From assembly GCF_042477335.2 (NCBI RefSeq), contig NC_091247.1:2006501-2070500 (forward strand): a stretch of DNA of 64,000 bases, read 5' to 3'. The notes beneath the pieces are model-generated. The model was given only the letters and a program-made list of their open reading frames with translations, was not told the origin of the DNA and did no database searches. Positions 35,090 through 46,169 of the stretch are shown here, in pieces (positions within the stretch are counted from its first letter, which is position 1; each line of letters opens with the position of its first letter). Both the position numbers and the translations under genes were made by a program. The stretch is from Ovis canadensis (lineage: Eukaryota > Chordata > Mammalia > Artiodactyla > Bovidae).

Positions 35090-37287
35090 TTTCAGTTCAG
35101 TTCAGTTGCTCCGTTGTGTCCGACTCTTTGTGACCCCATGGACAGCAGCATGATAGGCCTTCCTGTCCATCACTACCTCCCGGAGTTTACCAAAACTCAT
35201 GTCCAATGAGTCTGTGATACCATCCAACCATCTCATCCTCTGTCGTCCCCTTCTCCTCCTGCCTTCAATCTTTCCCAGCATCAGGGTCTTTTCCAATGAG
35301 TCAGTTCTTCCCATCAGGTGGCCAAAGTATTGGAGTTTCAGCCTCAGCATCAGTCCTTCCAATGAACACCCAGGACTGATTTCCTTTAGGATGGACTGGT
35401 TGGATCTCCTTCGAGTCCAAGGGACTCTCGAGAGTCTCCTCCAACACCACAGTTCAAAAGCATCAATTCTTTGGGACTCAGCTTTCTTCACAGTCCAGCT
35501 CTCTACTGGAAAAACCATACCTTTGACTAGATGGACCTTTGTTGGCAAGGTAATGTCTCTGCTTTTTAATAAGCAGTCTAGGTTGATCACAGATTTTCTT
35601 CCAAGGAGCAAATGTCTTTTAATTTTATGGCTGCAGTCACCATCTGCAGTGATTTTGGAGCCCAAGAAAATAAAGTCTGTCACTGTTTCCACTGTTTCCC
35701 CATCTATTTCCCATGAAGTGATGGGACCAAATGCCGTGATCTTAGTTTTCTGAATGTTGAGTTTTAAGCCAGCTTTTTCACTCTCCTCTTTCACTTTCAT
35801 CAAGATCTTTAGTTCCTCTTCACTGTCTGCCATAAAGGCGGTGTCATCTGCATATCTGAGGTTATTGATATTTTTCCCGGCAATCTTGATTCCAGCTTGT
35901 GTTTCTTCCAGCCCAGTGTTTCTCATGATGTACTCTGCATAGAAGTTAAATAAACAGGGTGACAATATACTGCCTTGACGTACTCCTTTCCCGATTTGAA
36001 ACCAGTCTGTTGTTCTGTGTCCAGTTCTAACTGCTGCTTCCTGACCTGCATACAGATTTCTCAAGAGGCAGGTCAGGTGGTCTGGTATTCCCATCTCTTT
36101 CACAATTTTCCACAGTTTGTTGTGATACAAACAGTCAAAGGCGTTGGCATAGTCAATAAAGCAGAAATAGATGTTTTTCTGGAACTCTCATGCTTTTTCA
36201 ATGATCCAACGGATGTTGGCAATTTGATCTCTGGTTCCTCTGCCTTTTCTAAATCCAGCTTGAACATCTGGAAGTTCACAGTTCACATATTGCTGAAGCC
36301 TGGCTTGGAGAATTTTGAGCATTACTTTACTAGCATGTGAGATGAGTGCAATTGTGTGGTAGTTTGAGCATTCTTTGGCATTACCTTTCTTTGGAATTGG
36401 AATGAAAACTGACCTTTTCCAGTCCTGTGGCCACTGCTGAGTTTTCCAAATTTGCTGGCATATTGAGTGCAGCACTTTCACAGCATCATCTTTCAGGATT
36501 TGAAACAGCTCTACTGGAATTCCATCACCTCCACTAGCTTTGTTTGTAGTGATGCTTCCTAAGGCCCACTTGACTTCACATTCCAGGATGTCTGGCTCTA
36601 GGTGAGTGATCACACCATCGTGATTATCTGGGTCATGAAGATCTTTTTTGTACAGTTCTTCTGTGTATTCTTGCCACTTCTTCTTAATATCTTCTGCTTC
36701 TGTTAGGTCCATACCATTTCTGTCCTTTATCGAGCCCATCTTTGCATGAAATGTTCCCTTGGTATCTCTAATTTTCTTGAAGAGATCTCTAGTCTTTCCC
36801 ATTCTATTGTTTTCCTCTATTTCTTTGTATTGATCACTGAGGAAGGCTTTCTTATCTCTCCTTGCTATTCTTTGGAACTCTGCATTCAAATAGGTATATT
36901 TTTCCTTTTCTCCTTTGCCTTTAGCTTCTCTTCTTTTCTCAGCTATTTGTAAGGCCTCGTCAGACAACCATTTTGCCTTTTTGCATTTCTTTTTCTTGGG
37001 GATGGTCTTGATCCCTGCCTCCTGTACAGTGTCAAGAACCTCCGTCCATAGTTCTTCAGGCTCTCTGTCTGTCAGATCTAGGCCCTTGAATCTATTCTCA
37101 TTCCCACTGTATAATCATAAGGGATTTGATTTAGGCCATACCTGAATGGTCTAGTGGTTTTCCCTACTTTCTTCAATTTCAGTCTGAATTTGGCAATGAG
37201 GAGCGCATGATCTGAGCCACAGTCAGCTCCCGGTCTTGTTTTTACTGACTGTATAGAGCTTCTCCGTCTTTGGCTGCAAAGAATATA
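35090..37287 (-). mobile_element. Large BovB LINE, 5'-truncated in the endonuclease domain
   Basis: The 3' end is at 35090 (a repeated ttcag tail) and the element reads leftwards from about 37287. The end of the endonuclease (SDH near 37213) is followed by the linker and reverse transcriptase. From 36967 to 35102 one frame holds nearly the whole RT, broken only by a TGA near 36186-36188. YADD lies near 35850. A one-base loss near 37100 cuts the endonuclease from the RT. A 15-base in-frame deletion at about 35499-35509 is shared with the copy at 63161. Confidence 0.92.
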
Positions 37288-37920
37288 AAATAATCATGGA
37301 AGAACTTTGTTTGTTATGCTTATTGTTCTTTGTGACCTGGGGCGTCTTTCTCTCCCCCTTGCTTCCTTTCTTGCCTCCCTGCCAGGTCAAGTTATACTCT
37401 TTTATGCACTCCCTTTAAGGGCGTCATAGTTACACATCTTCTCTCTCGATCGGGAGGGCCGTCTTCTGTCCTAGCTCTCTTTCGCCCTGGCTGCCAGGAG
37501 GCTCAGCACTGTAGTCCCGGCCAAGCACACAGTCACGCTGCTTGCTACCTCCGGACCCCGCCCCTCAGGGCCAGCGTGGCCTTCTCCTGTCCTGCCTGTC
37601 TTCCCTGACATGTGTGTGTCCCCGGCAGACCTCCTCAGCCCTTAGAAGAGGGAGGTGGACTCAGGCTTCATTTGTTTAAACTTGCACACGAAGGAGCTAT
37701 GTCCACTGGGGAGGCTGATGTCCTAAAGGGCCCCACACGAGCTCAGGCGGGCATGGGTCCTGGGAAAGGCGGTCTGGGTGTTGCATGTCAAAGAGGTCTG
37801 GAGAGAAAACGAAGACAAAGGACCGTCTCTCAATCACCAACAGCCAAGTGGGGGATGGGCAGTGGGGAGCTGGTCCCCAGGGCCCCCCTACCCTCTACAG
37901 GACGGTTCTGCTTTCCTTTC
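37288..37920. other. Single-copy DNA, no gene recognised
   Basis: Moderately AT-rich at first, then GC-rich. I cannot assign it to a repeat family, and no coding motif is visible. Confidence 0.35.
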
Positions 37921-38412
37921 CAACTGGGACCCCCAGCATCCAGGACCCCCAGCACCCATGACCTCCCGCCAGGACCCCCAGCACCCAGGACCCCCAGCAC
38001 CGAGGACCCCCAGCACCCAGGACCCCCCGCATCCAGGACCCCCAGCACCCAGGACCCCCCGCATCCAGGACCCCCAGCACCCAGGACCCCCCGCATCCAG
38101 GACCCCCAGCACCCAGGATCCCCCGCATCCAGGACCCCCAGCACCCAGGATCCCCCACATCCAGGACCCCCAGCACCCAGGACCCCCCGCATCCAGGACC
38201 CCCAGCACCCAGGACCCCCCGCCAGGACCCCCAGCACCCAGGACCCCCTGCATCCAGGAACCCCAGCACCCAGGACCCCCCGCATCCAGGACCCCCAGCA
38301 CCCAGGACCCCCCGCCAGGACCCCCAGCACCCAGGACCCCCTGCATCCAGGACCCCCAGCACCCAGGACCCCCAGCACCCAGGACCCCCCGCCAGGACCC
38401 CCCGCACCCAGG
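37921..38412 (+). repeat. 16-bp-unit minisatellite, about 30 copies
   Basis: Units of the type ccaggacccccagcac and ccaggaccccccgcat alternate, with occasional shortened units (cgccagg). Because 16 is not a multiple of three and no unit contains a stop in any frame, all plus-strand frames remain open with a 48-base (16-residue) protein period rich in Pro, Gly and Gln. The open frame from about 37612 to 38643 is therefore a repeat artefact. Confidence 0.93.
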
Positions 38413-38517
38413 AGCCCCCGCCCCGTGGGTCCAGAGCCTCCTCTGCAGCCACCTGGAGGGCAGGTCCTGGGGAAAATGCCCGGCCCTGGGTCACAGTGGG
38501 GGCGACAGCTGCCCTCG

Positions 38518-38578
38518 GCCCCCAGAGGGGAACAGAGAAGACCCTCAGCCCCCAGAGGGGAACAGAGAAGAGAGTCTC
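38518..38578 (+). repeat. 30-bp tandem duplication
   Basis: The phrase cccccagaggggaacagaga, then agaccctcag/agagtc, occurs twice in tandem. It lies just after the 16-bp minisatellite and may reflect the same local instability. Confidence 0.8.
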
Positions 38579-38633
38579 CCTGCCCCATTGTCACAGTCTT
38601 GTTTCAGGGAGCGGCCAAGCAGGAAAAAAACAT

Positions 38634-38817
38634 GAAGTGTTAGTTGCTCAGTCGTGTCTGACTCTTTGCGACCCCATGGACTGTGGCCAGCCAGGGTCCT
38701 CTGTCCATGGGATTCTCCAGGCAAGAATACTGGAGTGGGTTGCATGCCCTCCTCCAGGGGGTCTTCCCACCCCAGGGACTGAACCTGGGTCTCCCGTATG
38801 GCAGGCAGATTCTTTAG
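38634..38817 (-). mobile_element. Bov-tA SINE
   Basis: Plus-strand landmarks are gttgctcagtcgtgtctgac, ctgtccatgggattctccag, ggcaagaatactggagtggg and ggcaggcagattcttta, the reverse complement of Bov-tA. The 5' head beyond the anticodon-like region is missing. Confidence 0.9.
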
Positions 38818-39894
38818 GAACACCCCCCCCCAGGGAGGGGTCCTTCCCAAATTCGGTTACAATGTAACCGTAAGGAACTGGAGCTGTTCTGTCAGGAGCA
38901 CCATCCCCGTCCCCTGTACTGGTTCCCAGTCCCAGGGTTTTAACGCCCTGTTTCACCAGCCCCGGCATCTGGGGCCAGCAGCCCCAGGGTCCGAGTGGGC
39001 ACCGTCCAGCATGGAGGGGGAGCCCAGCTGGCCCTTTAAGAAGAGGGGGCTGCTCCTGGCCCAGCGCACAGCTGGCCCCGCCAGAGACGGGCACGTTCCT
39101 GGTCCTTCTGGAAGGCTGAGTTGGAAAGGAGACAAAATGTTCTTGCACAGCTCAGTAAACAAGCCTAAAGTGTTTTGAAAGCCTCTGCCGACATAAAGGA
39201 CTGTGAAGTAAATGCTAGAATTGCAAAAGAAGGGCCAGCTGCTGGGGGTGGGGGCGGGGGGCAGTGGGGAATGCGGGCGGGAGGAGGGCCTCCACGCAAC
39301 CCACTGCCCGCTCAAGGCGCCCTGTGGGGCCGGTCCCCATGCGAGCCCGTGCTCCGGGCCACAGCCTGCGTGTGCAGACGCGGGGGCCGCGTGGAGGCCT
39401 CACCAGGAGGATGCGTGTCTATACACAGCTCTGGGAAGGAACACAGAGCGTGCCGACGCCTGTGGGTGTTCTGTGCCCGTGGGTGTGCCCCCGTGTCTGT
39501 GCGTGTGGCTTGCCTGCGGCACACAGCAGCTCCCGATTCACCCCACCCCTTCCCGAGGAACCCAGCTGGAGCAGACCCAGGTTAGCACCACCCTCGGAAG
39601 GAAGCAGGGGGCCCAGCTCCCCAGGCAGCTAATTAAGGGAGACATGGCGTCTGAAGGTGAGACATGGGCGGGAGGTGAGCCTGGTGGGAAGGCATGCTCC
39701 GGGGCCCAGACCTGCTCACCCGCTGGTCTCTCGGCTCCTCCGGGAGCGTTTTACGCAGTAATGATGGTGCTGAGGGCCTAGAAGCTCCCAAGGGGCGCCC
39801 CCGGGTGCTGGGGATGTGTGGCCTCAGATGCCAAAGGCTGACTTTCCTGGCAAAGAGCAGGACCCTGCCCAGCTCAGCCCCTCCCCGCTCAATC

Positions 39895-39935
39895 TACCTG
39901 GGGCTCAGTCTTCTCATCAGTAAAATGGGCAGAAC
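39895..39935 (+). mobile_element. MIR SINE core fragment
   Basis: The phrase ctcagtcttctcatcagtaa followed by aatgggcagaac matches the MIR core in plus orientation. Confidence 0.55.
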
Positions 39936-40559
39936 ACCACCTCCATCCCAAGACAGAGACGAGAGCCCACGTAGGGGTGAGGCGCCCGCAGCAGAGAAAC
40001 CTGTCCCCACCCCTCCCCACCCCTGCCCTCTCCCACCTCTGCACCATGGACGGGAGGAAGGCGGCCAGGTGGGGCCCTGGCCTTGGAGTTCCCTGGGACC
40101 ATCAGCCTCACCCTGGGGAGGAATCACCCCCCACACACCACCAAGTCCACCATCCTCCCCGCTCAGGAGCCTCGAGGGCTGGCTGTCGGCCTGACTCAGG
40201 ACTGGGCTGTGGAGGGACGGCACTCCACTCGGGCTGGCTGGCACCGGACAAGCACACACCAGGGCAGTGCACGTACTGCAGGGCTGGGGCGACACGGTGC
40301 CCTTGGGGCTGTGGCGGGGCCTTGGGGAGGACAGCGAGGCTTCTGGAGGCCTGAGGACCAGGGAGCAGGTAGGGGGAGCCAGGGGGAAAACAGGTAGACC
40401 CGGAAAACGGGCTGGAACTGCAGGCAGCGCCTAGTAGGTGCTCAGTGAATGCCTGCTGGCTGACTGAGTACCCCGTGTGGGGCAGGAGGGAGCAGAAACC
40501 CCCGGCACGTGGATCCCTCTAAGTCGTGGGGCCTGTGCGCCTGGCCCCATAGCTCAGTC

Positions 40560-41340
40560 CCTCCTTGCCCAAGAGACTGGGGCTCCCAGGCTCGGTGCCC
40601 AGTGAGGGGGTCCCCCCGCCGCCCGCTTGTGTGTCTCAGAGGGTTGCGACAGCCTCCGGAGGCGCAGGGCTTCCCGCCAGCAGCCTCTCTGTCCTCGCCG
40701 CGGCGGCCAGGCAGCACGGGAAAAGCCAAGGCCCTGAATTCCTGCCCGCACCCCCGGGGTGGCCCCGGGGGGCCGGGGAGCGTCCTCCAGCCTGGCTGCA
40801 GCGGGCGGAGTCCCGGCCAGGAGGCCCATCTGGGAGCTGGGCAGCAGGGAGGGGCCGCGGGGGCTGCCAGCCAATGCCAGCGCCGCCAGGCCCTCCACCC
40901 CTCGGCTGGCGGGGACTCCCTGGCCGGCTGGGCCTCCGGGCACCTGTGAGCCAAGCCGTTCTGCAACAGCAGGCCAAATGAAGCCACTTTCTCCAGTGCC
41001 TGGGAGAGAGAGGGGGACACCGGCATTCTGCTCCCCCCGCCCGGCCCGGGGGAGCTGGGACGGCAGAGGGCGTGGGGGCGGGGGCACACCCTGAGCTGCC
41101 CCCAGTGCTCGGCCCCGGGGCCCACGTGCCCAGGACCCCTCTGTAGGTCCTGCGCTGGTCCCGGCATGAGCGGCCTGCCGACGCCGCGTGTGTGCCCCAC
41201 GTGCCAGGAAGAGGAGGAAGCCACGGAGTGTCGCCCCAGCCGAGGCAAAGCCAGGGTGAGGGAGGAGCCGCCGTGCGGCCATGCTGCCCTCCCAGGGACC
41301 ATGCCCCAGGCCGTGGCAGCCTTCCTCCCAGGCTGACCGC
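40560..41340. promoter_or_regulatory. CpG-rich segment, possible CpG island
   Basis: CpG dinucleotides occur at roughly five per 60 bases across much of this segment (for example cgccgcggcgg near 40696 and ccgacgccgcgtg near 41178). That is high for a mammalian genome outside islands, but also partly what GC content near 75 percent predicts. No exon or initiator is recognised, so a promoter role is unproven. Confidence 0.35.
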
Positions 41341-41860
41341 TCCCCCAGGGGCCAGGCTGGGTCTCCCAGAGTGTCCGTACGGGACCTACCGTCACTGTCC
41401 TGAAGGCCACAGACACCGGGTCGGGGGCGGCCTCACGTCCCCCGAGGAGGCTGTGGAAGGCCACCTAATGCGTCCAAGGCCACGCGGTCAATGGATGGAC
41501 AGAGGGATGCGAGCCCAGGTCTGCCCCTGCCCCCAAGGACTGAATGGCTGGGTCACAGGCCGGGCAGTCGGGGCCGTGATCCCCCAACTGGAGTGGTCAG
41601 TCACTCCGCCCAGGGGAGGGGTGTGGGCACTCCCCAGCCAGCAGCTCCAGGCCTTCCCTCCCAGCTGACGTCTAGCATACCTGCCCCTCTACCCTCGGGG
41701 TCCAGAAGGGCATGTCAGCGTTCACCAGGGGGGCTTGGCAGGGTCCTGCTGTGCACACATTTGAGGAACAGAGCCTGCCCAGCACAGGACTCGGGGGGCC
41801 CGGGACATGCTGACTGGGGCTAGACAACCTGCAGTGGACTTAGGGTTTGACCTGAACCCA

Positions 41861-41996
41861 GGTGGCATCACCGACTCAGTGGACATGGGTTTGGGTGGAC
41901 TCCGGGAGTTGGTGATGGACAGGGAGGCCTGGTGTGCTGTGGTCCGTGGGGTCGCAAAGAGTCGGACATGACTGAGCGACTGAACTGAACTGACCT
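41861..41996 (+). mobile_element. BovB LINE 3' fragment
   Basis: About 135 bases of the extreme BovB 3' end are present (ggcatcaccgactcagtgga; gttggtgatggacagggagg; gagcgactgaactgaactga). The well-preserved sequence suggests a relatively young insertion. Confidence 0.9.
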
Positions 41997-41999
41997 GGA

Positions 42000-44825
42000 T
42001 GCCTGAGACCTCCGGGGACCCCATTAACACCTCACGGAGCCCGTGTTCCTGGAACAGCTTCCGGAAGCCTTGGGGCAGCTGGGCGTGTTCCCTGCCCCCA
42101 AGGGAACACAGAGCTTCATCTTCTGGGGCAGGGGGTCCTTGAGGGTTTGGGGACAACTCCATAAGACAAAGCCACCAAGTCAAAGAGCCACTTCGGCTAA
42201 AGGGCAGGGAAAGCCCAAGTCCTCACCCTCACCCTCCCTGCTGGGCATTTCTCACTGGGTTCAGCGGACATCTGAGAGCCCAGGGTCCCACCTCCATCCC
42301 TCCCACCTGCAGCCCTCACGCTACTTTCCGGCATCACCTCCCCAAAATACGCTGCTGGAGGTCTGCTCCCTCACCACACAGCCCTCCTTAGCTCCCCGTT
42401 ACCCCCGCACGAATGTTCTCATGCTCCCAGGGCCGGACTCCTTCCCAGCTCAGCTCCCCACACTGAGGTCACACCTCCTCCTCCTCCTGGGCCTTCCTCC
42501 CGGGGGCCCTTGGGATGTCTAGTTTTGCCAGGAGGCACCTCCTGGTCTGCCCCACTCCCCTCTTCGCAGAGGCCCAAGCACAGTGCCCGGCCCCTCCCAG
42601 CTCTGTATTCAAGCTGGTCTGGAAAGCTCATTCATACTAGAGTGGGATGACCTAAAAGTGCCTTCGGGGTGAATTTGCTCTGGAAACACACTACTGTTTA
42701 TCTGGAGCTCCTAGAAGCCACCCTTGAGCCAAAGGCCCGGAAGTTTAGGTTTCAAGTTGGGGGGCCTCTTCTGCCCCCCTCATTTCCAAGGCCCACAGAG
42801 GCCAGCGCCTCACGGGGCCCCTCCTGGAGCTGGCAGAAGGGCTGGGTCAGGCTGGCAGCAGTCTGGCTTGCACTCCAGACAGCCGCCCCCCCCACCTTCA
42901 TTCCCAACCCGAGGCTTAGGGCCCTCTGATCCCGGACGTGCCCCTGGGTCGTGGGACTCCAGGAACCAGAGAGGGGTCCTGCAGGAAGGGTCTGGTGGGG
43001 AGTGGATCTCAGGCCCCACCGCCAGGCAGGCGGGGGAGGCCGCAGGCCCCGAGTTCCAGGCTAATTGGCGTCCGGCAAAGCACACTCCTCGACTCCTGCC
43101 TGCTTCCCTGCCAGGTCTGCACGCTGACCACAGCCCCCACCCCGACAGCCCCCCAAACCCGACTGCCTGGGCTGCCCCAGGAAGCCTCTGACAGGGCTCT
43201 CTCCCAGCCGGCAGGCACCACAGCGGCGGGGCTGCGGGCCTGAGAGATGTGTCTCCCTGACCTCGGGGCCAGAGCATTGCAGCGAAGCCAGCTGGAGACA
43301 GAGGCGGGCTCCGGAGGCGTGCAGGGATTAGAGGCGGCTCGTAAACACTGGTAGCAGGGCGCGTCTGCGCTGACCCAGATGCGGGGATGGGAAGCCCGGC
43401 TCCGGGCAGCGCTCTCCCCCGGGAATTGCCCAACTGGACTGTCGCAAGGGGCTAGGATTCCAGGGTCAGCCCTGCAGACGGCCGCTTGGGCCGGGCCTCC
43501 CGGCTGCCCTGAGCACTGCAGGTGCGGGGACAGTGGCTGCCCGGCACGGGGAAAGGCCAGCGTCCCTGGGCCCCACACCCTGCAGTCTGTGGCTGGGGCG
43601 ATGGGCAAGAATCAGGCCTCTGGGGCAGCAGCAGCTCAGGGCTGACCATTCTCATCCCAGGACAGTCCAACATGCCCCCCACTTGCCCCCAGGAAATACG
43701 GAAGACCCAGGCCCACACCTGACAACCACAGGCCCTGGCTGCAGCACCACAGCCCTGGCCCAGTGGGGCTCCCCAGCCCACTCCCGCCCCTCTACAGCCC
43801 TGCTGTCTTCCACCATGTGGACTCTGGGGCCGGGGGTGGAGGCAGATGACCGCAAAGCCCACAGAAATGGTCTTAAACTTGCCCCAGCACATACCCTCCA
43901 GCCTTGGGAGGGTCCTCTGGGCTCACGAGGACTCCAGAGGCCACGCGCCCCGGCCTCACCTGCCTGTCACACGGGGCAGCCTGGCCCCCCTCCACCCGGC
44001 CCTGCCTCACCTCCCCGGGCAGGGGGCAAAGCAACCCCATTCTTCTATAGGCGTTTACCAAATCCCTCCTTTTGTTCTACAGAATTTACTTTCTTTTTTG
44101 GTCCAGCCACGGTTTCCCAGCACTTTACAATAGGTGCGAGGCCAGGAAGCAGAGGTTCCCGCCCCACCCTACGGGTGAGGAAGTGGGGAAGGGTCCAGCC
44201 AGGACCACAGAGCCCCCGGTTCAAGCCCTTCCTCCTCCCTCTTCCTCCTTCCAAGCGCCGGAAGTCTATCCAGGCCACGGCCTCGCACCTCCTCTGAGCA
44301 GCCCAGCCCAGGGTGGCCCAGCCCCAGCCGGAGCAGACTGGACACAGGCCCGTAGCCCTGCCAGAGGACGGAGGGCCGGGAGCCCCGCAGTGACGGTGCC
44401 TCCTGGCCCCCGTCCCTTTCGAGGTGGGGGTCCTCCTGGATCCAGGGGCACCGGCCGGGTGGCCGTGGCTCCTTTCACACAGCACTCTGGCTGAGGGGTC
44501 AACCCCAGGGGAGGCACCTCCACAGCCAAGGAGCCCCCAGTCCCCACCATTGAGAGACGTAGCTCCCACCCACAGTGCGGCCTGGTGCTCGGGCTCCCTG
44601 CTGGGTTCTTGGTGGGAACCCCCAGCACACGCTAGCCTCTAAGCCCACCTCCCAGCTCAAGCTACCGCTTGACCACAGATGCCCAGGCAGGAAGCAGAAC
44701 CTTCTGGAATGCTCAGAGGTGACGGGCCTGGCTGAGAGTCCCGCTCCCCAGCCAAGGCCATGCTCAACGATGGGTCCAGGACCACCGGCTGGCCCGTCCC
44801 CAGCAGGACCCGTGTAATCCGCCCA
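42000..44825. other. GC-rich single-copy DNA, no gene recognised
   Basis: No repeat family or protein motif recognised. An AT-richer patch lies at 44040-44135. A 28-base word at 44255-44282 recurs exactly about 1 kb downstream. Confidence 0.4.
44255..44282 (+). repeat. 28-base word, first copy
   Basis: The word beginning gcgccggaagtctatccagg and ending ccacggcc recurs without change at 45297-45324. The flanks of the two copies do not match, so this is not a simple long duplication. Confidence 0.8.
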
Positions 44826-44829
44826 GAGC

Positions 44830-45150
44830 AACGCGGCTAGTTAAAAGTTTTATTGATTGAACACAATTGAGTGTTAGCAGTGAAAGTTCCCCTGATGTAA
44901 CCCACTTTTTCTTAATGGGTAATCTCAGCCACTCAAGTTTGTATGTTAAAGGAGCTTTAGGACAATTTAATAGCTCATAAAATTTTATGGTCCCCGTTGA
45001 AATCAGAGTGATAACTCTGGCCTGCACAGAGATAGTTTGCTAAACGTCTCTCATCTATTTCTTCCCCTGTTTATTGGAAAGCCAACATCTGCTCCACTAT
45101 GAGCGGAAAGAAAAGGCAAAGGAAATAACGATCCATTTTTCTAGAAGGGA
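44830..45150. promoter_or_regulatory. AT-rich island, candidate conserved noncoding element
   Basis: An AT-rich single-copy stretch with sharp edges in GC-rich DNA; no repeat family fits. It contains the Hox/Cdx-like core ttttatgg (near 44984), ggacaatttaatagctcata and a cttaatgggtaatctc segment. This composition is typical of conserved developmental enhancers, but conservation was not tested. Confidence 0.4.
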
Positions 45151-45296
45151 GGTGAGAGATTCGGGCCCTCCTGGCAGCATCCTATGTTCCAAACACGATT
45201 TTCCTTTAAGCCAAAAAGAGGTTCAAGAAACCAGCTGACCCGAGGTTCACAGAAGGAACGCCCTTGCAGGCACAGGGACCCCTGGGCGGCCGCGGA

Positions 45297-45324
45297 GCGC
45301 CGGAAGTCTATCCAGGCCACGGCC
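45297..45324 (+). repeat. 28-base word, second copy
   Basis: Exact second copy of the word at 44255-44282, about 1.04 kb downstream in the same orientation. It lies just right of the AT-rich island. Confidence 0.8.
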
Positions 45325-45329
45325 GTGTC

Positions 45330-45770
45330 CCAGGGCCCCAACCCAGGGAGCCCATTAAGAGACACTGCCTGCTAACTGATAAGCGCCCACTGTGCACAGG
45401 TCCGGGGGGCCCACGAGGGCCAAGGACAAGAGTTCACTGCCTGCGAGGAGCTTCCCTCCAGCAGGGGAAACTCTAAACGGGCTCTGCACCCAGGCGGCCC
45501 TGTTGATGACTTCTGGGAGGCGGTGGAGGTGGGACCGGGGCTCCAGGGACGAGCAGGAGCCAGAAGCGGGGTCCGAAGGACAGGAGAGCCTGAAGCCCCA
45601 GCTGCAGCCCCGGGCAGCGTCGCCCGACCTCAGGGAGCCTCAGCTTCCTTGTCCTTCAAGTAGGAATCACACAGTGCTGACACCTACCTCTCAAGTGTAT
45701 CAAGTGAAGCGTGTGGAATGCAGCCAGACCTGGGGCCTCGGACACACCCCCAACAAGAGGGAAGTTCGGG
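45330..45770. other. Single-copy DNA with a MIR fragment
   Basis: A MIR-like phrase (gcctcagcttccttgtcctt, then cacctacctctc) runs at about 45636-45695 in plus orientation. The rest is unassigned. Confidence 0.45.
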
Positions 45771-45774
45771 GAAA

Positions 45775-46060
45775 ACAACACGGATGAACCTCAAAGACCA
45801 GCTCCCAGGCGAGAGAAGGCAGGCCACGTGTGGCCGGGAAGTGTCCGGCATAAGGGACCCCTCGAGACAGAAACCCGACCGGGGGTTGCCAGGGCTGGGG
45901 GGCGGTTCCCTCTGGGGTGATGATAAGGTCCTGGAACCAGACAGAAGGCTGGGAGCACAGCGCTGTGAACGGGCCGAACGCCGCTGGGCGGCCCGCTGGC
46001 AGAGGCTCATTTTATGGGACGTGAATTTCACCTCGACAGAAACTGCTCTTCGAGAAGGAA
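45775..46060 (+). mobile_element. Old L1 3' end (sense)
   Basis: The order cggatgaacctcaaagacca, gagacagaaacc, gggggttgccagggctgggg, ggggtgatgataaggtcctg, cagcgctgtgaac and attttatgggacgtgaattt follows the familiar 3'-terminal region of mammalian L1 elements. Many CpG and transition changes make it GC-richer than the ancestor. The polyadenylated end is lost. Confidence 0.75.
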
Positions 46061-46109
46061 CATGTGTTGACGAACATGACGTGTGGAAAGATTGCCGGGC
46101 CGGACCCCA

Positions 46110-46165
46110 GACACGCTCCCGCCTGGGGAAGACACGCTCCCACCTGGGGAAGACACGCTCCTTCG
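46110..46165 (+). repeat. 21-bp tandem repeat, about 2.5 copies
   Basis: The unit acacgctcccgcctggggaa(g) occurs twice, and a third partial copy ends at acacgctcct. A period of 21 keeps the reading frame, giving DTLPPGE in translation, but no gene is implied. Confidence 0.85.
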
Positions 46166-46169
46166 GCCT

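Larger units (their letters stand above)
38818..41860. other. GC-rich single-copy DNA, no gene recognised
   Basis: It contains a G-rich tract (39244-39265), an AT-richer patch at 39125-39235, a MIR core (39895-39935) and a CpG-rich segment (40560-41340). A MIR/L2-type end (gtaggtgctcagtgaatgcc) lies near 40435-40454. Long overlapping open frames on both strands around 40440-41460 are explained by the high GC content. Confidence 0.4.

Noticed and set aside
35102-36967. Host reverse-transcriptase gene
   Set aside because: It is BovB ORF2, truncated and broken by a TGA, with a BovB 3' end attached.
37612-38643. Collagen-like Pro/Gly repeat protein
   Set aside because: The 16-bp minisatellite is open in all frames; the repeat protein look is an artefact.
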